A program made the position numbers and the translations under genes. Below, piece by piece: positions 44,208-53,877 of a stretch of 64,000 bases of DNA (position 1 is the first letter of the stretch; each line of letters opens with the position of its first letter). The DNA is from Paraburkholderia sp. CNPSo 3274 (GTDB lineage: Bacteria > Pseudomonadota > Gammaproteobacteria > Burkholderiales > Burkholderiaceae): the NCBI RefSeq assembly GCF_024206475.1, contig NZ_JAMBPR010000010.1, positions 1 through 64,000 on the forward strand, given 5' to 3'. The notes under the pieces were generated by a model. That model was not told where the DNA came from. It saw nothing but the letters and a program-made list of their open reading frames with translations, and did no database searches.

Positions 44208-46642
44208 AGCCTGCTGCGCGAACTCCGTTCACGCCGGACCCCGGCGGACCCGACGGTGCATACGACGGCTGGCCGATGCACAGCCGTCACCGCACGACCG
44301 TCGCGGGCGGCCTGCTGCTTGTCGCGCTCGTCTGCGTGGCAGCCTTCTACAACGTTCGCCAGGACCGGCAAACCAGCGTTGCCGCGGGCCAGCGCACGGT
44401 GGAACTCGTCGCGCGCCTGCTGGCGGACCAGATCGGCAGCACGATCGACCGTATCCCGGCGACACTGCAGCACGAGGCCGACTTGAGGCCCGGTTCGACC
44501 GCCAATGACGCGTTCGCGGCCTTCGAGCAGCGGGCACGCGCGCGCATTCCGCAAATTCGCTCGCTCGCAGCTGGTGGCTGCGGGTTCGAGCACGACATCG
44601 TCGACGAGGCGCACGCAGGCGCCGCATGGGAACGCTCGTGCTGGCCGTCGACTGCGCAGGCCGCCGCCTCGCCGCCTGTCGGCGAGGCGACATTCCCTCT
44701 GCTCGTTCGCCTCGCCGCAAAGAACGGGCGGGGCGTCGTCCCGATCGTGGCCAACATCGACTGCGCCGCGCTGCTCGCCCGGCTTGCGGGCATAGCGCGC
44801 GACGAACACCTGATTATCACGGTGGCAGGCAAGGACGCCGCAAAAGGCTTTCGCTGCGCGGTGAGCGCTTCCTTTGGGCAAGAGGCGTTGAACGACTTCG
44901 AGACCGCGCAATCCGCGGTGCCGGGCTATCCGCTGACCATCGATGTAGGCCGTCCGCGCGCGGATATCCTGCGCGAGTGGCGCCGCAACACCTGGGCGAC
45001 ACTTGCGCGCACGCTGGCAATCTCGTCATTCGTTCTCGTGCTGCTGTATGTGATGGTGCGTCAGGTTCGCCGTCAGGCACTGGCCAACCGCGAACTGCGG
45101 GCCGGCGAGCAGCGTTGGCGCGCCGTGTTCGACGAGGCACCGGTGGGGATCGTGATGCTGTTGCCCCATCAGCCTTACATGGTCGCGAATCCCGCTTTCA
45201 AGCGCATGGTTGGGTATTCGCTGGATGAACTGCATCAACTGGCCCCCTCCGATATCACGCATCCCGACGACATCGAGCTCACGCGCGCGAAAGTCGCGGA
45301 GCTCGAGCGCGGCGAGCGCTCCACTGTCAAGTTCGAGAAGCGCTATCTCCACAGGGACGGCCGGGTGATCTGGACGGAAATCACCATCTCGCGGCTGTCC
45401 GAAACCGGCGCGCTGGGCGGGACGCTGGTCGCCGTGATCGACGACGTGAGTGCGCGCCGCGAGGCCGAGGCCGAACGCCTGAGACTGGAGGCGCAACTGC
45501 GCCAATCGCAGAAGCTCGAGGCGCTCGGCACGTTCGCAGGCGGCATCGCACACGATTTCAACAACATCCTCAGCGCGATTCTGGGCTACGGCGAGCGCGT
45601 CTTCCGCGCGCTCGGCGCAGACTCGCCGCTGCGGCGCGACGCCCAGCAGGTGCTCAACGCAGGCATGCGCGCCAGCCTGCTGGTGGAGCGGATTCTCGCA
45701 TTCAGCCGCAGCGGCATGACGGCGCGGCTGCCGGTGCATGTACAGCCGGTCCTCGTCGAGACTGTGGATCTCTTCAAGGCAAGCGTGCCGCCTGAGGTGA
45801 AGGTCGTTCTCCAGCTCGATGCGCCGCAGGCCTATGTGCTGGGAGATCCTACGCACCTCCATCAGGTGGTGATGAATCTGTGCAGCAACGCGCGTCACGC
45901 GCTTGAGGGGCGGGGGTCGATCACCGTGTCGGCGCGCGAAGTCGCTATTGGTGAAGCCCGCGCGCTGCATTCGGGCACGCTCCAGCCTGGCGACTACGTG
46001 TGCATTGGGGTCGCGGATTCTGGAGCGGGCATCAGCCCGGAGGTCGAGGAGCGGATGTTCGATCCGTTCTTCACGACCCGCAAGACCATAGGCGGAACAG
46101 GTCTCGGGCTTTCGCTCGTGGACGGCATCGTCAAGGAGTATGGCGGCGCGATCGAAGTGCGCAGCGAGCTCGGGAGCGGCACGCAATTCAACATCTATCT
46201 GCCCGTGTCGGCGCAGCGGCCGGCCGCGCCACCGGCGCCCGCCATCGAGGCGCATCGCGGAAACGGGGAAACGGTGCTGCTGGTGGACGACGAACGTGCG
46301 CTGGTGGAGCTGTGCGAGGATCTGCTGGCCGAACTCGGCTACGAGCCGCTCGGATTTTCTTCGCCGAGCGAGGCGCTGGAGGCGTTCCTCGCCGATCCGC
46401 AGCGCTTCGATCTCGTGCTGACGGACCATGCGATGCCGGAAATGACCGGCATCGACCTGATCCGGCAAATCCGCGCGGTGCGCACCGACTTGCCGGTCCT
46501 GCTCATGAGCGGTTACGGCACCCACCTCGTCGAGGAAGAGTCGCGCTCGCTCGGCGTACGCGCGGTGCTCAAGAAACCGGTGTTGCGCGCCGGCCTGACC
46601 GAGGCGATTCGCAACGCCCTGACACGCGAGTCGTCGCGCTGA
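44204..46642 (+). CDS. Hybrid sensor histidine kinase with PAS and C-terminal receiver
   Basis: About 812 residues. TM1 is VAGGLLLVALVCVAAFY, a periplasmic sensor of about 200 residues follows with cysteines in AGGCGFEHD, RSCWPS and NIDCAAL, then TM2 (ISSFVLVLLYVMVRQ). Next are a PAS domain (WRAVFDEAPVGIVMLLP), HisKA with GGIAHDFNNILSAILGYGE, HATPase with NLCSNARHAL, DSGAGI and GGTGLGLSLVDGIVKEYGG, and a receiver with LVDDE and LVLTDHAMPEMTG. The H-box HDFNN is of the NtrB-like class. GTG at 44204 overlaps the receiver gene; ATG at 44276 is an alternative. Confidence 0.9.
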   Translation: MKPAARTPFTPDPGGPDGAYDGWPMHSRHRTTVAGGLLLVALVCVAAFYNVRQDRQTSVAAGQRTVELVARLLADQIGSTIDRIPATLQHEADLRPGSTANDAFAAFEQRARARIPQIRSLAAGGCGFEHDIVDEAHAGAAWERSCWPSTAQAAASPPVGEATFPLLVRLAAKNGRGVVPIVANIDCAALLARLAGIARDEHLIITVAGKDAAKGFRCAVSASFGQEALNDFETAQSAVPGYPLTIDVGRPRADILREWRRNTWATLARTLAISSFVLVLLYVMVRQVRRQALANRELRAGEQRWRAVFDEAPVGIVMLLPHQPYMVANPAFKRMVGYSLDELHQLAPSDITHPDDIELTRAKVAELERGERSTVKFEKRYLHRDGRVIWTEITISRLSETGALGGTLVAVIDDVSARREAEAERLRLEAQLRQSQKLEALGTFAGGIAHDFNNILSAILGYGERVFRALGADSPLRRDAQQVLNAGMRASLLVERILAFSRSGMTARLPVHVQPVLVETVDLFKASVPPEVKVVLQLDAPQAYVLGDPTHLHQVVMNLCSNARHALEGRGSITVSAREVAIGEARALHSGTLQPGDYVCIGVADSGAGISPEVEERMFDPFFTTRKTIGGTGLGLSLVDGIVKEYGGAIEVRSELGSGTQFNIYLPVSAQRPAAPPAPAIEAHRGNGETVLLVDDERALVELCEDLLAELGYEPLGFSSPSEALEAFLADPQRFDLVLTDHAMPEMTGIDLIRQIRAVRTDLPVLLMSGYGTHLVEEESRSLGVRAVLKKPVLRAGLTEAIRNALTRESSR

Positions 46643-46874
46643 GCGGGGACCTCGGTCATTTGCGTGTCGCCCCGGTGCCGCGTGGGTGCCGTGGTGAAAA
46701 GCGGGATTCTGGCCTGATAAGAACCACTAATCATCCGCATTGCCCTCGAGGCATAGGGACATTGCGCGAAAGCGGGAGCAATCATCAGACGTATTGCGTG
46801 CCGGGAGGCCGGTCGCCGTGCGTCCCGATGCCGCTATAATTTGCCCGGTTAACCGAAGACTTGCGCGTTACGTT

Positions 46875-47642
46875 ATGAACGAGATCAATCTTCCTCACGT
46901 ACTTGTCGTCGACGACGATGAGGCGGTGCGCGATCTCATCGCCGCCTATCTGCGCGAAAACGAAATGCGCGTGAGCGTCGCGGCCAACGGCAAGCAAATG
47001 GCCGAGGCGCTGAAAGCGCATGCGATCGATCTCGTGGTGCTCGACCTGCGCCTGCCGGGCGAGGATGGCATCGAAATCGCACGCAAGATTCGCGAACAGT
47101 CCACGTTGCCCATCATCGTGGTGTCGGGCCGTCGCGACGAAGCGGACCGCGTGATGGCGCTGGAACTCGGCGCCGACGACTACCTGACCAAGCCTTTCAG
47201 TTCCCGCGAGCTGCTCGCGCGCGTGCGCGCACTGCTGCGCCGCTCGGCAGCCGCGGTTGCCGCGAGCGGGCGTCAGCTCGACGCGCGCGCATACCGCTTC
47301 TCGGGCTGGGAGCTCAACCTCGGCACGCGCAAGCTCACCTCGCCTGCGGGCGAGAACGTGCCGCTCACCAACGGCGAGTTCTCGCTTCTCAGTGCTCTTC
47401 TAGCTTCGCCGGGCCGCGTGCTGACGCGCGAACAGTTGCTCGAAGCGAGCCGGCTGTACGACGACGTCTACGACCGTTCGATCGACGTGCAGATTCTGCG
47501 CCTGCGCCGCAAGATCGAGGAGAACGCGTCGCGGCCCAAATACATCAAGACCGAACGGGGCGCGGGCTATGTTTTCTCCGTCGCGGTGGAAAGGCTGAGC
47601 AAGGCCGCCACCTGGGATGACGGCGGCGCGGTGGAGATTTGA
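46875..47642 (+). CDS. OmpR-family response regulator
   Basis: A 255-residue protein. The receiver has VVDDD, Asp57 in LVVLDLRLPGEDG and Lys in YLTKPFSSREL. After a 20-residue linker comes an OmpR/PhoB winged helix (LTNGEFSLLSALLASPGRVL, then DRSIDVQILRLRRKIEENAS, then IKTERGAGYVF). The closest style is TorR/KdpE. ATG at 46875. It follows the hybrid kinase by 232 bp in the same direction and is the probable DNA-binding output of that kinase. Confidence 0.9.
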   Translation: MNEINLPHVLVVDDDEAVRDLIAAYLRENEMRVSVAANGKQMAEALKAHAIDLVVLDLRLPGEDGIEIARKIREQSTLPIIVVSGRRDEADRVMALELGADDYLTKPFSSRELLARVRALLRRSAAAVAASGRQLDARAYRFSGWELNLGTRKLTSPAGENVPLTNGEFSLLSALLASPGRVLTREQLLEASRLYDDVYDRSIDVQILRLRRKIEENASRPKYIKTERGAGYVFSVAVERLSKAATWDDGGAVEI

Positions 47643-47730
47643 GCGCGGCGCACCTGGTCCGTGGCGAGGCTTTCGTCACGCCCGGCGCGCTTCATTCGCC
47701 GGTCAGAGAGGCCGCTTCCTCGTGGTCGGC

Positions 47731-48732
47731 TTAGGACATCGCGAGTGCGCCGTGTTCGGGCGTGAAAGCTGGGCGTGCCGGCTGCGAGTCGCGATGGTTG
47801 CTGAGGCTCGCGAGCACTGCTTGATCGCGTGCGAGCGCAGAGGGAAGATACTCGCGCATGTAGTCCAACCATGTCCGCGTTCTTGCGTCGACGTATCGGC
47901 GCGACGGAAAGAGCGCGCAGATGTCCTTGCTCTCCAGCGTGTATTCGGGCAGCACGCGCACGAGTGTCCCTGCGCGCAAGCCGGCGAGGGCCGAGTAGAC
48001 GGGCAACGGGCCGATGCCCATGTGCGCGCGGATTGCCGCTGCCAGCGACTCGGCGATATTGATGCGAAATACGCTGTTGATCGCGATGTTTTCGGTTTTG
48101 CCGCTGGCCGCCTTTTCGAGCACCCATTCGCGGGACGAGAACGTGGGTGTGCTGAGGGCGAGGCAGTCATGGTCGATCAGGTCGCCGGGATGCAGGGGCG
48201 TGCCGTGCGCGTTCAGATACCGTGGCGACGCGCAAAGGATGCTGCAGCTGGAACCCAGCCGGTGCATGACGATTTCCGAGTCCGGCAGGCCGGAGACCGC
48301 GAGAATCGACGTGTCGCAGGTGCCGTCGAACAGATCGGGCAAGGTTTGCGAGAGCTGCAGATCGATCCTCACTTCGGGGTACAGGCGGCGATACGCGTGG
48401 ATGGCGGGAACGATGTAGTGCTGTCCGAAGCTCGCGAAGCTATGGACGCGCAACATGCCGCGGGCGAGACTGCCTGCCTCGGAGACCTCCTGCTCGGCTT
48501 CGTCGACTGCGCGTACGATCTCCCGGCAGTGGTCGAGGTAGGTGCGCCCCGCATCGGTCAATGCGATGCGGCGCGTGGAGCGCGTCAGCAGCGGGACTTT
48601 GAGGTGTTGCTCCAGTTCGCTGACTGCTCTCGATGTCGACGCCGCGCTCGACTCAAGCGAATCCGCCGCCGCCGTGAAACTGCCCGTGTCCACGACGCGC
48701 ACGAATGTCCGCATGTTCTGCAAGAGGTTCAT
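47731..48732 (-). CDS. LysR-family regulator, paralogue of the one at 39781
   Basis: A 333-residue LTTR. The winged helix is MNLLQNMRTFVRVVDTGSFT, then ESSAASTSRAVSELEQHLKV, then RSTRRIALTDAGRTY. The effector domain has HSFASFGQHYIVPAIHAYRR and LFDGTCDTSIL. Its match to the LysR at 39781-40743 runs the full length, so one arose by duplication or both belong to a local expanded family. It is convergent with the OmpR-type gene. A GTTTCA-like element lies 137 bp upstream. FUSC copy 2 is the next gene upstream, on the same strand. Confidence 0.88.
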   Translation of the reverse strand: MNLLQNMRTFVRVVDTGSFTAAADSLESSAASTSRAVSELEQHLKVPLLTRSTRRIALTDAGRTYLDHCREIVRAVDEAEQEVSEAGSLARGMLRVHSFASFGQHYIVPAIHAYRRLYPEVRIDLQLSQTLPDLFDGTCDTSILAVSGLPDSEIVMHRLGSSCSILCASPRYLNAHGTPLHPGDLIDHDCLALSTPTFSSREWVLEKAASGKTENIAINSVFRINIAESLAAAIRAHMGIGPLPVYSALAGLRAGTLVRVLPEYTLESKDICALFPSRRYVDARTRTWLDYMREYLPSALARDQAVLASLSNHRDSQPARPAFTPEHGALAMS

Positions 48733-48868
48733 AAACCGTATCCGAAGGCTGGAGGTTGGCGGCGCGTTCGGCCCCGGCGCAGTGCCGGCTTGCCCTGTGA
48801 ATCGCCGCGAAGTGCCACGGATTGTGCGAGTGCGCCATTACTGCGTTGTTTCGCGCCGCCGCCGCGAT

Positions 48869-48882
48869 GTTGCAATTGAAAT
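48869..48882. promoter_or_regulatory. GTTTCA-type operator candidate before the second LysR
   Basis: GTTGCAATTGAAAT resembles GTTTCAAATGAAAC (40829) in 11 of 14 positions and has the CAATTG dyad at its centre. It lies between the FUSC stop (49027) and the LysR start (48732). Confidence 0.4.
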
Positions 48883-49026
48883 CTGGCTTCTGGCGAGAGA
48901 GACGGACTCAGAACCTGTGACGAGGCCCAGCGCGAGCAGGAGCTGGTTCGGACCTGTGAACGGTCTTGGTATGGGCTGCGTCCGGATGGGTCGCACGCAT
49001 AGCCGGAAAGCCAAGGATCGCTAGCC

Positions 49027-51123
49027 TCAGCGCAGCACGCGGGAGCGCAGCAGGTGCGCGACACACGCGCTTTCGCTGACTTCGCGTTCGATCTCGCGCA
49101 CGTGGCATGACGATGCCCGAGGTCGCGAGTCCTCGCCCGGGTGCTGGAGAAGGTCGCCGGAGCAGGCATCGTGCGTGAGCCACGCGTGCGCCCTCTGGGC
49201 GAGTCCGGCGAGCCGTGCGCGTTCCGTGTCATCGAGCATCGCATCGACATATTCGAGCGGGCACAGCGCGCCGACCAGCGTTCTCAGACGCTGCATCAGC
49301 ACACTGGCGCACGCAACCTGTTGATCCACGACCAGCGACTCAAATCGCGTGGCGCCGATCGTGGCTTCGAACGTGTCGATATCGACGCAGGCGCGTCGCC
49401 GCAGTTTTCCGAGCGTTTCGCCCCCGTGCGGCACGGGCTGGGCGAGACGGCGCGCAACCGCGTCGAGATACGCGGCTGTGCCCTCCAGCGCGCGCGCCGC
49501 GCTGCTGCCGAGCCGATGGCGCTCGCGGTCGGGCCACGCGAAGAGGCTGACGACGAAGCCGACGAGCACACCCGCCACGCTGAGCTCGGCCCGCGCGATA
49601 GCCAGCGCCCAGGGCGCCCCGGCGGGTATGCCGAGATGCGCGACCAGGATGAAGTGCGAGGTCAGGAACAGGATGTATGAGAAGTAGCTCACTGCGCGCG
49701 CCGCCAACGTTCCGGTGGCGAGCGGGAGCACAACGAGCGCGAGCAGCAGCGGGTCGTGAACCAGAAACGACAGCGCCGTGGCCAGCACTGCGCCAAGCAG
49801 CGTCCCGCCGATGCGCAGCCCGGACACCTTCACCGTTTGCGAAAGTGTGGGCTGAAGGATGAACATCGTGGTGAGCGCCAGCCAGTAACCCTGTTGCAGG
49901 CCCGAGAGGCGTGCGAAGGTAACCGCGAGCATGGCTGCAACGGACAGGCGCGTAGCGTACCGGGCGTACGCATTGCGGGCGGCGAGTTCCGCGATCCGCG
50001 CGGTCAAACGGCCAGGGCGTGGACGCTCGGGCGGCGCCCCGCGTGCGCCTGCTGCGACTACCCGCGCAGCATGCATGCGCACGTCGCGAGCGAGCAGAAC
50101 GGCGAGGCGCTCAAGGAGATCGAGATTGGCCCGCAGCCATGTCAATCCCTCGCCGGGCCCGTGGGTCGACAGCCAGGCCGGCTCGCAGGCACGCAAGGTT
50201 TGTTGCACGCGCGCCAGGCGCTGCTCGACGACGCCCGGCAATGCGCCAGGACCGTCGCGCAAGCGTGCCGCACTCGCGTCGATCTGCAAGGCGAGCTCGA
50301 CGTAGCCGGGCGCGAGGAGGCTCGCTGCTACACGCCGGGCGGCATCGTGGCCGCCGGCGAGGAGCGTTTCCAGGCCCGCGAGCAGGGCTATCGCCTGCTC
50401 CGCGTCGTCGACCCACCGCGTGCACGCCGAAGGCGCCTCGCCGCAGCAGTTTGCGATGGCCGCCGTCATCGCATCGAGCTTCGTGCGCAGCTCGGCGCGC
50501 CCTTGTTCGAGCCGCGCCCGGTTGCCATGGGCTGCATGTCCGAGGCGGTTGACGAGCAAAGACATCGCATGAAGATACGCGAGCGTTGCCTGCTGCGTGC
50601 GCTTCTCGCCACTGGTTTGCCAGAGGCTGCACCCCGCGACCGTCGCCCATACGCTTCCGATCAGATAGAAGCCGGCGTAACGCGTCGCGGCGTCGAGGCC
50701 ATGCGCCGGGAAACATGCGGCTACCGAGCAGGCTGTCGCCGTCAGCAGGCCTCGCATTCCCGACGCCGGGCCTCGCGCGCGCACGCAGGCGCCCGCGTAG
50801 GCAACCGCGCCGACCACGGCAGTCGAGAGCATGGGCAGCGCGTGAGCCGCGATCGCGCAGGCCGACGCGAGCGCGCCGGCCACTCCGAACAGGAGTCCTT
50901 TGTAATGGCGTTCGAAGCCTGGGCGGCCGGGCTCATCCGCGAGGCACGTCCAGAACGCGGCGATCGCCGACCAGCACAGGAGCGGCATGTGCAGCACGAC
51001 GGCCAGCACGGCGGGCACGACGCAGATCACGCCGCCCCGCAAGGCGTCCGCCATGGGTAGCCGGTGGCGGCCGTGGTGCCAGAAACGCAGCAGCTGGTCG
51101 CGGGCGCTCGCGAAGAGTTGCAT
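49027..51123 (-). CDS. FUSC-family inner-membrane protein (second copy)
   Basis: A 698-residue FUSC protein. The N-terminal membrane block is GGVICVVPAVLAVVLHMPLL, then AIAAFWTCLADEPGRPGFER. A soluble helical middle follows, then a second membrane block with SGLQQGYWLALTTMFILQPT and LRIGGTLLGAVLATALSFLV, which is the FUSC_2 signature. It differs from copy 1 at 41086, so this is not a recent duplicate. ATG at 51123 is 13 bp after the lutC stop, which places it last in the cio-lut operon. An exporter or envelope role is likely; the substrate is unknown. Confidence 0.86.
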   Translation of the reverse strand: MQLFASARDQLLRFWHHGRHRLPMADALRGGVICVVPAVLAVVLHMPLLCWSAIAAFWTCLADEPGRPGFERHYKGLLFGVAGALASACAIAAHALPMLSTAVVGAVAYAGACVRARGPASGMRGLLTATACSVAACFPAHGLDAATRYAGFYLIGSVWATVAGCSLWQTSGEKRTQQATLAYLHAMSLLVNRLGHAAHGNRARLEQGRAELRTKLDAMTAAIANCCGEAPSACTRWVDDAEQAIALLAGLETLLAGGHDAARRVAASLLAPGYVELALQIDASAARLRDGPGALPGVVEQRLARVQQTLRACEPAWLSTHGPGEGLTWLRANLDLLERLAVLLARDVRMHAARVVAAGARGAPPERPRPGRLTARIAELAARNAYARYATRLSVAAMLAVTFARLSGLQQGYWLALTTMFILQPTLSQTVKVSGLRIGGTLLGAVLATALSFLVHDPLLLALVVLPLATGTLAARAVSYFSYILFLTSHFILVAHLGIPAGAPWALAIARAELSVAGVLVGFVVSLFAWPDRERHRLGSSAARALEGTAAYLDAVARRLAQPVPHGGETLGKLRRRACVDIDTFEATIGATRFESLVVDQQVACASVLMQRLRTLVGALCPLEYVDAMLDDTERARLAGLAQRAHAWLTHDACSGDLLQHPGEDSRPRASSCHVREIEREVSESACVAHLLRSRVLR

Positions 51124-51136
51124 TTTGCGCGTCCGG

Positions 51137-51736
51137 TTATCGTGCCGCGTTCACACGAGGCACGGAAATCACGGTCAGCGACCGGATGCCCTGCGCCCCG
51201 CGGATCAGCACGCCCTCGATATCCGCCGTCGCGGACGGGCCGCTCATGAGGCACGCGTAGCGCGCCTCGAAGAACTCCCGGCGGTGATAGGCGTGATGGA
51301 GGTTGTCGACGATATCGGACGGATCGACGAGCGCCACGAGATGCTGCGAGAGATAGCCGAGCGCATTGACGCGATACTCGTGCTCGCTCAGCCAGATCGA
51401 GCCAGTCTCCGCGACTGCGAAGGCGGGACGGACGATGCCCACGTCCACATCTTCGAGATCGTGTGGACGCTCGACGTCCTCGATTTGGCGGGTGCCCTCG
51501 ACTTCGGGCACGGCCGAGCAGACCACGCGCGCCTGCGGGAAGCGCGAACGGATCAGGGCTTCGAGATCGCCGCTGGCGGGTGCATCGCACCAGGTGCCGC
51601 CAAGGCGCGCGAGCGACTTCTTGAACGTCTCGAGCGTGGGCGGCAGATGCTGGTCGAACAACGGCACTTCCGGCAGTGGACGCGGCGCGGGCGCCACTTC
51701 GCGAAGACGGGAGAGAATCAGGTCACGGCTGCTCAT
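51137..51736 (-). CDS. lutC: L-lactate utilisation protein LutC (LUD domain)
   Basis: A 199-residue LUD-domain protein. The core FAVAETGSIWLSEHEYRVNA then LGYLSQHLVALVDPSDIVDN is the LutC/YkgG signature. With LutA and LutB it forms the iron-sulfur L-lactate dehydrogenase complex that yields pyruvate. Its start overlaps the LutB stop as ATGA at 51733-51736. Confidence 0.92.
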   Translation of the reverse strand: MSSRDLILSRLREVAPAPRPLPEVPLFDQHLPPTLETFKKSLARLGGTWCDAPASGDLEALIRSRFPQARVVCSAVPEVEGTRQIEDVERPHDLEDVDVGIVRPAFAVAETGSIWLSEHEYRVNALGYLSQHLVALVDPSDIVDNLHHAYHRREFFEARYACLMSGPSATADIEGVLIRGAQGIRSLTVISVPRVNAAR

Positions 51737-53106
51737 TTCTTGTTCCTCTTCAGGTACCAGTCACGGAAGGTTTCGGTCGGCGCTTCGGGCACCTCGCGTT
51801 GCTTGCCCCATTCGTTGAGCGGGTTGTAAAGAACGACGCGCGGCAGCGTGGAAACGGCCTTGTTGGCGGTTTTGACGGCGGCGCGGTAGAGCTTCGGATG
51901 CGACAGCACCTGGCCCGCAACCTTCATCGCTTCCTGCTTGACGAATGGGAGCTCGTGCTTTTCGGCGATGATCTGCCGCCACTTGTAGATCTGTTCGTGA
52001 ATGTTGATCTTCACCGGACAGACGTTGGTGCAGCTGCCGTTCATGGTGGAGGCGAATGGCAGCGAGCTGTACTTCTTCAGGTCGTAAGTCGGGTTGATGA
52101 TGGCGCCGATCGGACCGGAGTACACGCCGCCGTAGCTCAAGCCGCTGCTGCGCCGGTACACCGGGCAGGTGTTCATGCACGCGCCGCACCGGATGCACTT
52201 GAGCGAGTACCAGAAGTCGTCCATCGCAAGGCGTTCGGACCGGCCGTTGTCGACCAGCACGAAGTGCATCTCGCCGCCCTCGCGCGGCCCGCGGAAATGC
52301 GACGTGTACTGGGTGATGGGCGAGCCGAGCGCGTTGCGCGACAGCATCCGGATAAAGAGGCCCAGGTGCTCCAGCTTCGGAATGAGCTTCTCGATACCGA
52401 TGGAGGCGATATGCAGCGACGGCACGTTCGCGCTCAGGTCGGCGTTGCCCTCGTTCGTGCAGACCGTGATGCCGCCGGTTTCGGCCACGGCGAAATTGCA
52501 GCCGGTCATGCCGGCGTCCGCGTTCAGGAAGAGCGGGCGCGTGGCGTTGCGCTGGGCTTCGGCGAGCTTCGGAATGTCGGTTTCGTTCGGGTCCGTGCCG
52601 AGCTTGTCGGCGAAGATCTTCGCGACGTCCGTCGCGAGCTTATGGACGGCCGGTACGACGATATGCGAAGGCATTTCGTCGTCGAGCTGCTGGATCTGCT
52701 CTCCGAGGTCGGTTTCCACGACGGTGATGCCGCGCTCCTCGAGATACGGGCGCATCTCGCACTCTTCGGTCAGCATCGATTTGCTCTTCACGAGAACCCG
52801 GGCGCTACGGCCGCTCAGGATCTCGTACACGATGCGATTGTGCTCCTCGGCATCCTTCGCCCAGTGAACCGTCACGCCATTGGCGGTGGCGTTGCGCTCG
52901 AACTGCTCGAGGTAGTCGGGCAGATGCGTGAGCGTGTGCTCCTTGATCGCCGAGGCGAGCGAACGCATTTCCTCCCACTCGGGAATACCGTGGACTTCGA
53001 TGTCGCGGGCACTGCGCAAGCCCCACAGGCGCTTGTCGTGGAATTCGATGTGCTTTTCGTCCGCGATGAACTTCTTCGAAAAACCCACATGATCGACGCG
53101 TTTCAT
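51733..53106 (-). CDS. lutB: L-lactate utilisation iron-sulfur protein LutB
   Basis: A 457-residue protein with an N-terminal LUD domain (AETGGITVCTNEGNADLSAN) and a C-terminal ferredoxin-like region with two Cys clusters, CIRCGACMNTCPVY and GSCTNVCPVKINIHEQIYKW, that bind 4Fe-4S centres. The length matches LutB/YkgF (about 470). It is the electron-transfer subunit of the LutABC lactate dehydrogenase. The start overlaps the LutA stop (ATGA at 53103-53106). Confidence 0.93.
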   Translation of the reverse strand: MKRVDHVGFSKKFIADEKHIEFHDKRLWGLRSARDIEVHGIPEWEEMRSLASAIKEHTLTHLPDYLEQFERNATANGVTVHWAKDAEEHNRIVYEILSGRSARVLVKSKSMLTEECEMRPYLEERGITVVETDLGEQIQQLDDEMPSHIVVPAVHKLATDVAKIFADKLGTDPNETDIPKLAEAQRNATRPLFLNADAGMTGCNFAVAETGGITVCTNEGNADLSANVPSLHIASIGIEKLIPKLEHLGLFIRMLSRNALGSPITQYTSHFRGPREGGEMHFVLVDNGRSERLAMDDFWYSLKCIRCGACMNTCPVYRRSSGLSYGGVYSGPIGAIINPTYDLKKYSSLPFASTMNGSCTNVCPVKINIHEQIYKWRQIIAEKHELPFVKQEAMKVAGQVLSHPKLYRAAVKTANKAVSTLPRVVLYNPLNEWGKQREVPEAPTETFRDWYLKRNKK

Positions 53107-53846
53107 GCTCGTGCTCCGTTCAGGATCTGGGCGATATGGATGAACTTCAGGCCGAGTCCGAGGCGGTCTGCGCAGCCCTTCTGGTGCATCAGGCAGGAGG
53201 AGTCGGCCGAGACGATGTACTCGGCGCCGTTGCGCTTGTGATCGCGCACCTTGTCAGCGCCCATGCGGGCCGACACGGGCGCCTCCGAGACACAGAACGT
53301 GCCGCCGAAACCGCAGCATTCGTCGGGCCGGTCCGGCTTGATGAACTCGATGCCTTTGACGCCGTTCAGGAGCGTCATCGGCTTCGAGAAGAACGGCCCC
53401 GCGATTTCCGACATGCTTGCCGTCTTCAGGCTGCGCAGCGTGCCGCAGCTGTTGTGCAGCCCCACCTTGTGCGGAAATTCGGCCCAGGGGAATTCGCGCA
53501 CCTGCAGAACGTCGTGGATGAACTCGACGAGTTCGTAGGTGTTGCGGCGCACCTTTAGCGCGTCGCTGGTCTTATCGGCTGCCGTGAGGTTATCGCGGAC
53601 ATGGTGCACGCAGCTGCCGCTCGGCGCGACGATGTAGTCGTAGCCGGTGAAGTTGCGCACGAAGAGGTTTTCGGTGGCTGCGGCTTGTTTCTCGCAGCCG
53701 CTATTGCCCATGGGCTGACCGCAGCAGGTCTGATCGAGCGGATAGTCGACGTCGCAGCCGAGGCGCTCGAGCAGCTCGAGCGTGGCGATGCCGACATCGG
53801 GGAAAAATGAGTCGATGAAGCACGGAATGAACAGGGCGACCTTCAT
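53103..53846 (-). CDS. lutA: L-lactate utilisation protein LutA (CCG-domain)
   Basis: A 247-residue protein with two CCG (DUF224) modules: QTCCGQPMGNSGC and DECCGFGGTFCVSE, plus CFIDSFFPDVG and SADSSCLMHQKG, as in LutA/YkgE and the C-terminal domain of GlcF-type subunits. CCG domains bind iron-sulfur clusters and are thought to face a quinone. I start at the ATG at 53846 (MKVALFIPCF); the 15-residue upstream extension overlaps cioB. It follows cioB by 31 bp. Confidence 0.92.
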   Translation of the reverse strand: MKVALFIPCFIDSFFPDVGIATLELLERLGCDVDYPLDQTCCGQPMGNSGCEKQAAATENLFVRNFTGYDYIVAPSGSCVHHVRDNLTAADKTSDALKVRRNTYELVEFIHDVLQVREFPWAEFPHKVGLHNSCGTLRSLKTASMSEIAGPFFSKPMTLLNGVKGIEFIKPDRPDECCGFGGTFCVSEAPVSARMGADKVRDHKRNGAEYIVSADSSCLMHQKGCADRLGLGLKFIHIAQILNGARA

Positions 53847-53877
53847 GGCAGCAGTTTCCTCAAACAAGATGGTCGAT

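Noticed and set aside
45026..46525. 499-codon minus-strand frame opposite the hybrid kinase
   Set aside because: High-GC antisense shadow; no motif, no ribosome-binding site, and the plus strand is a clear kinase.
51676..53241. 521-codon plus-strand frame opposite lutB and lutC
   Set aside because: Shadow of the lut genes; no recognisable domain.
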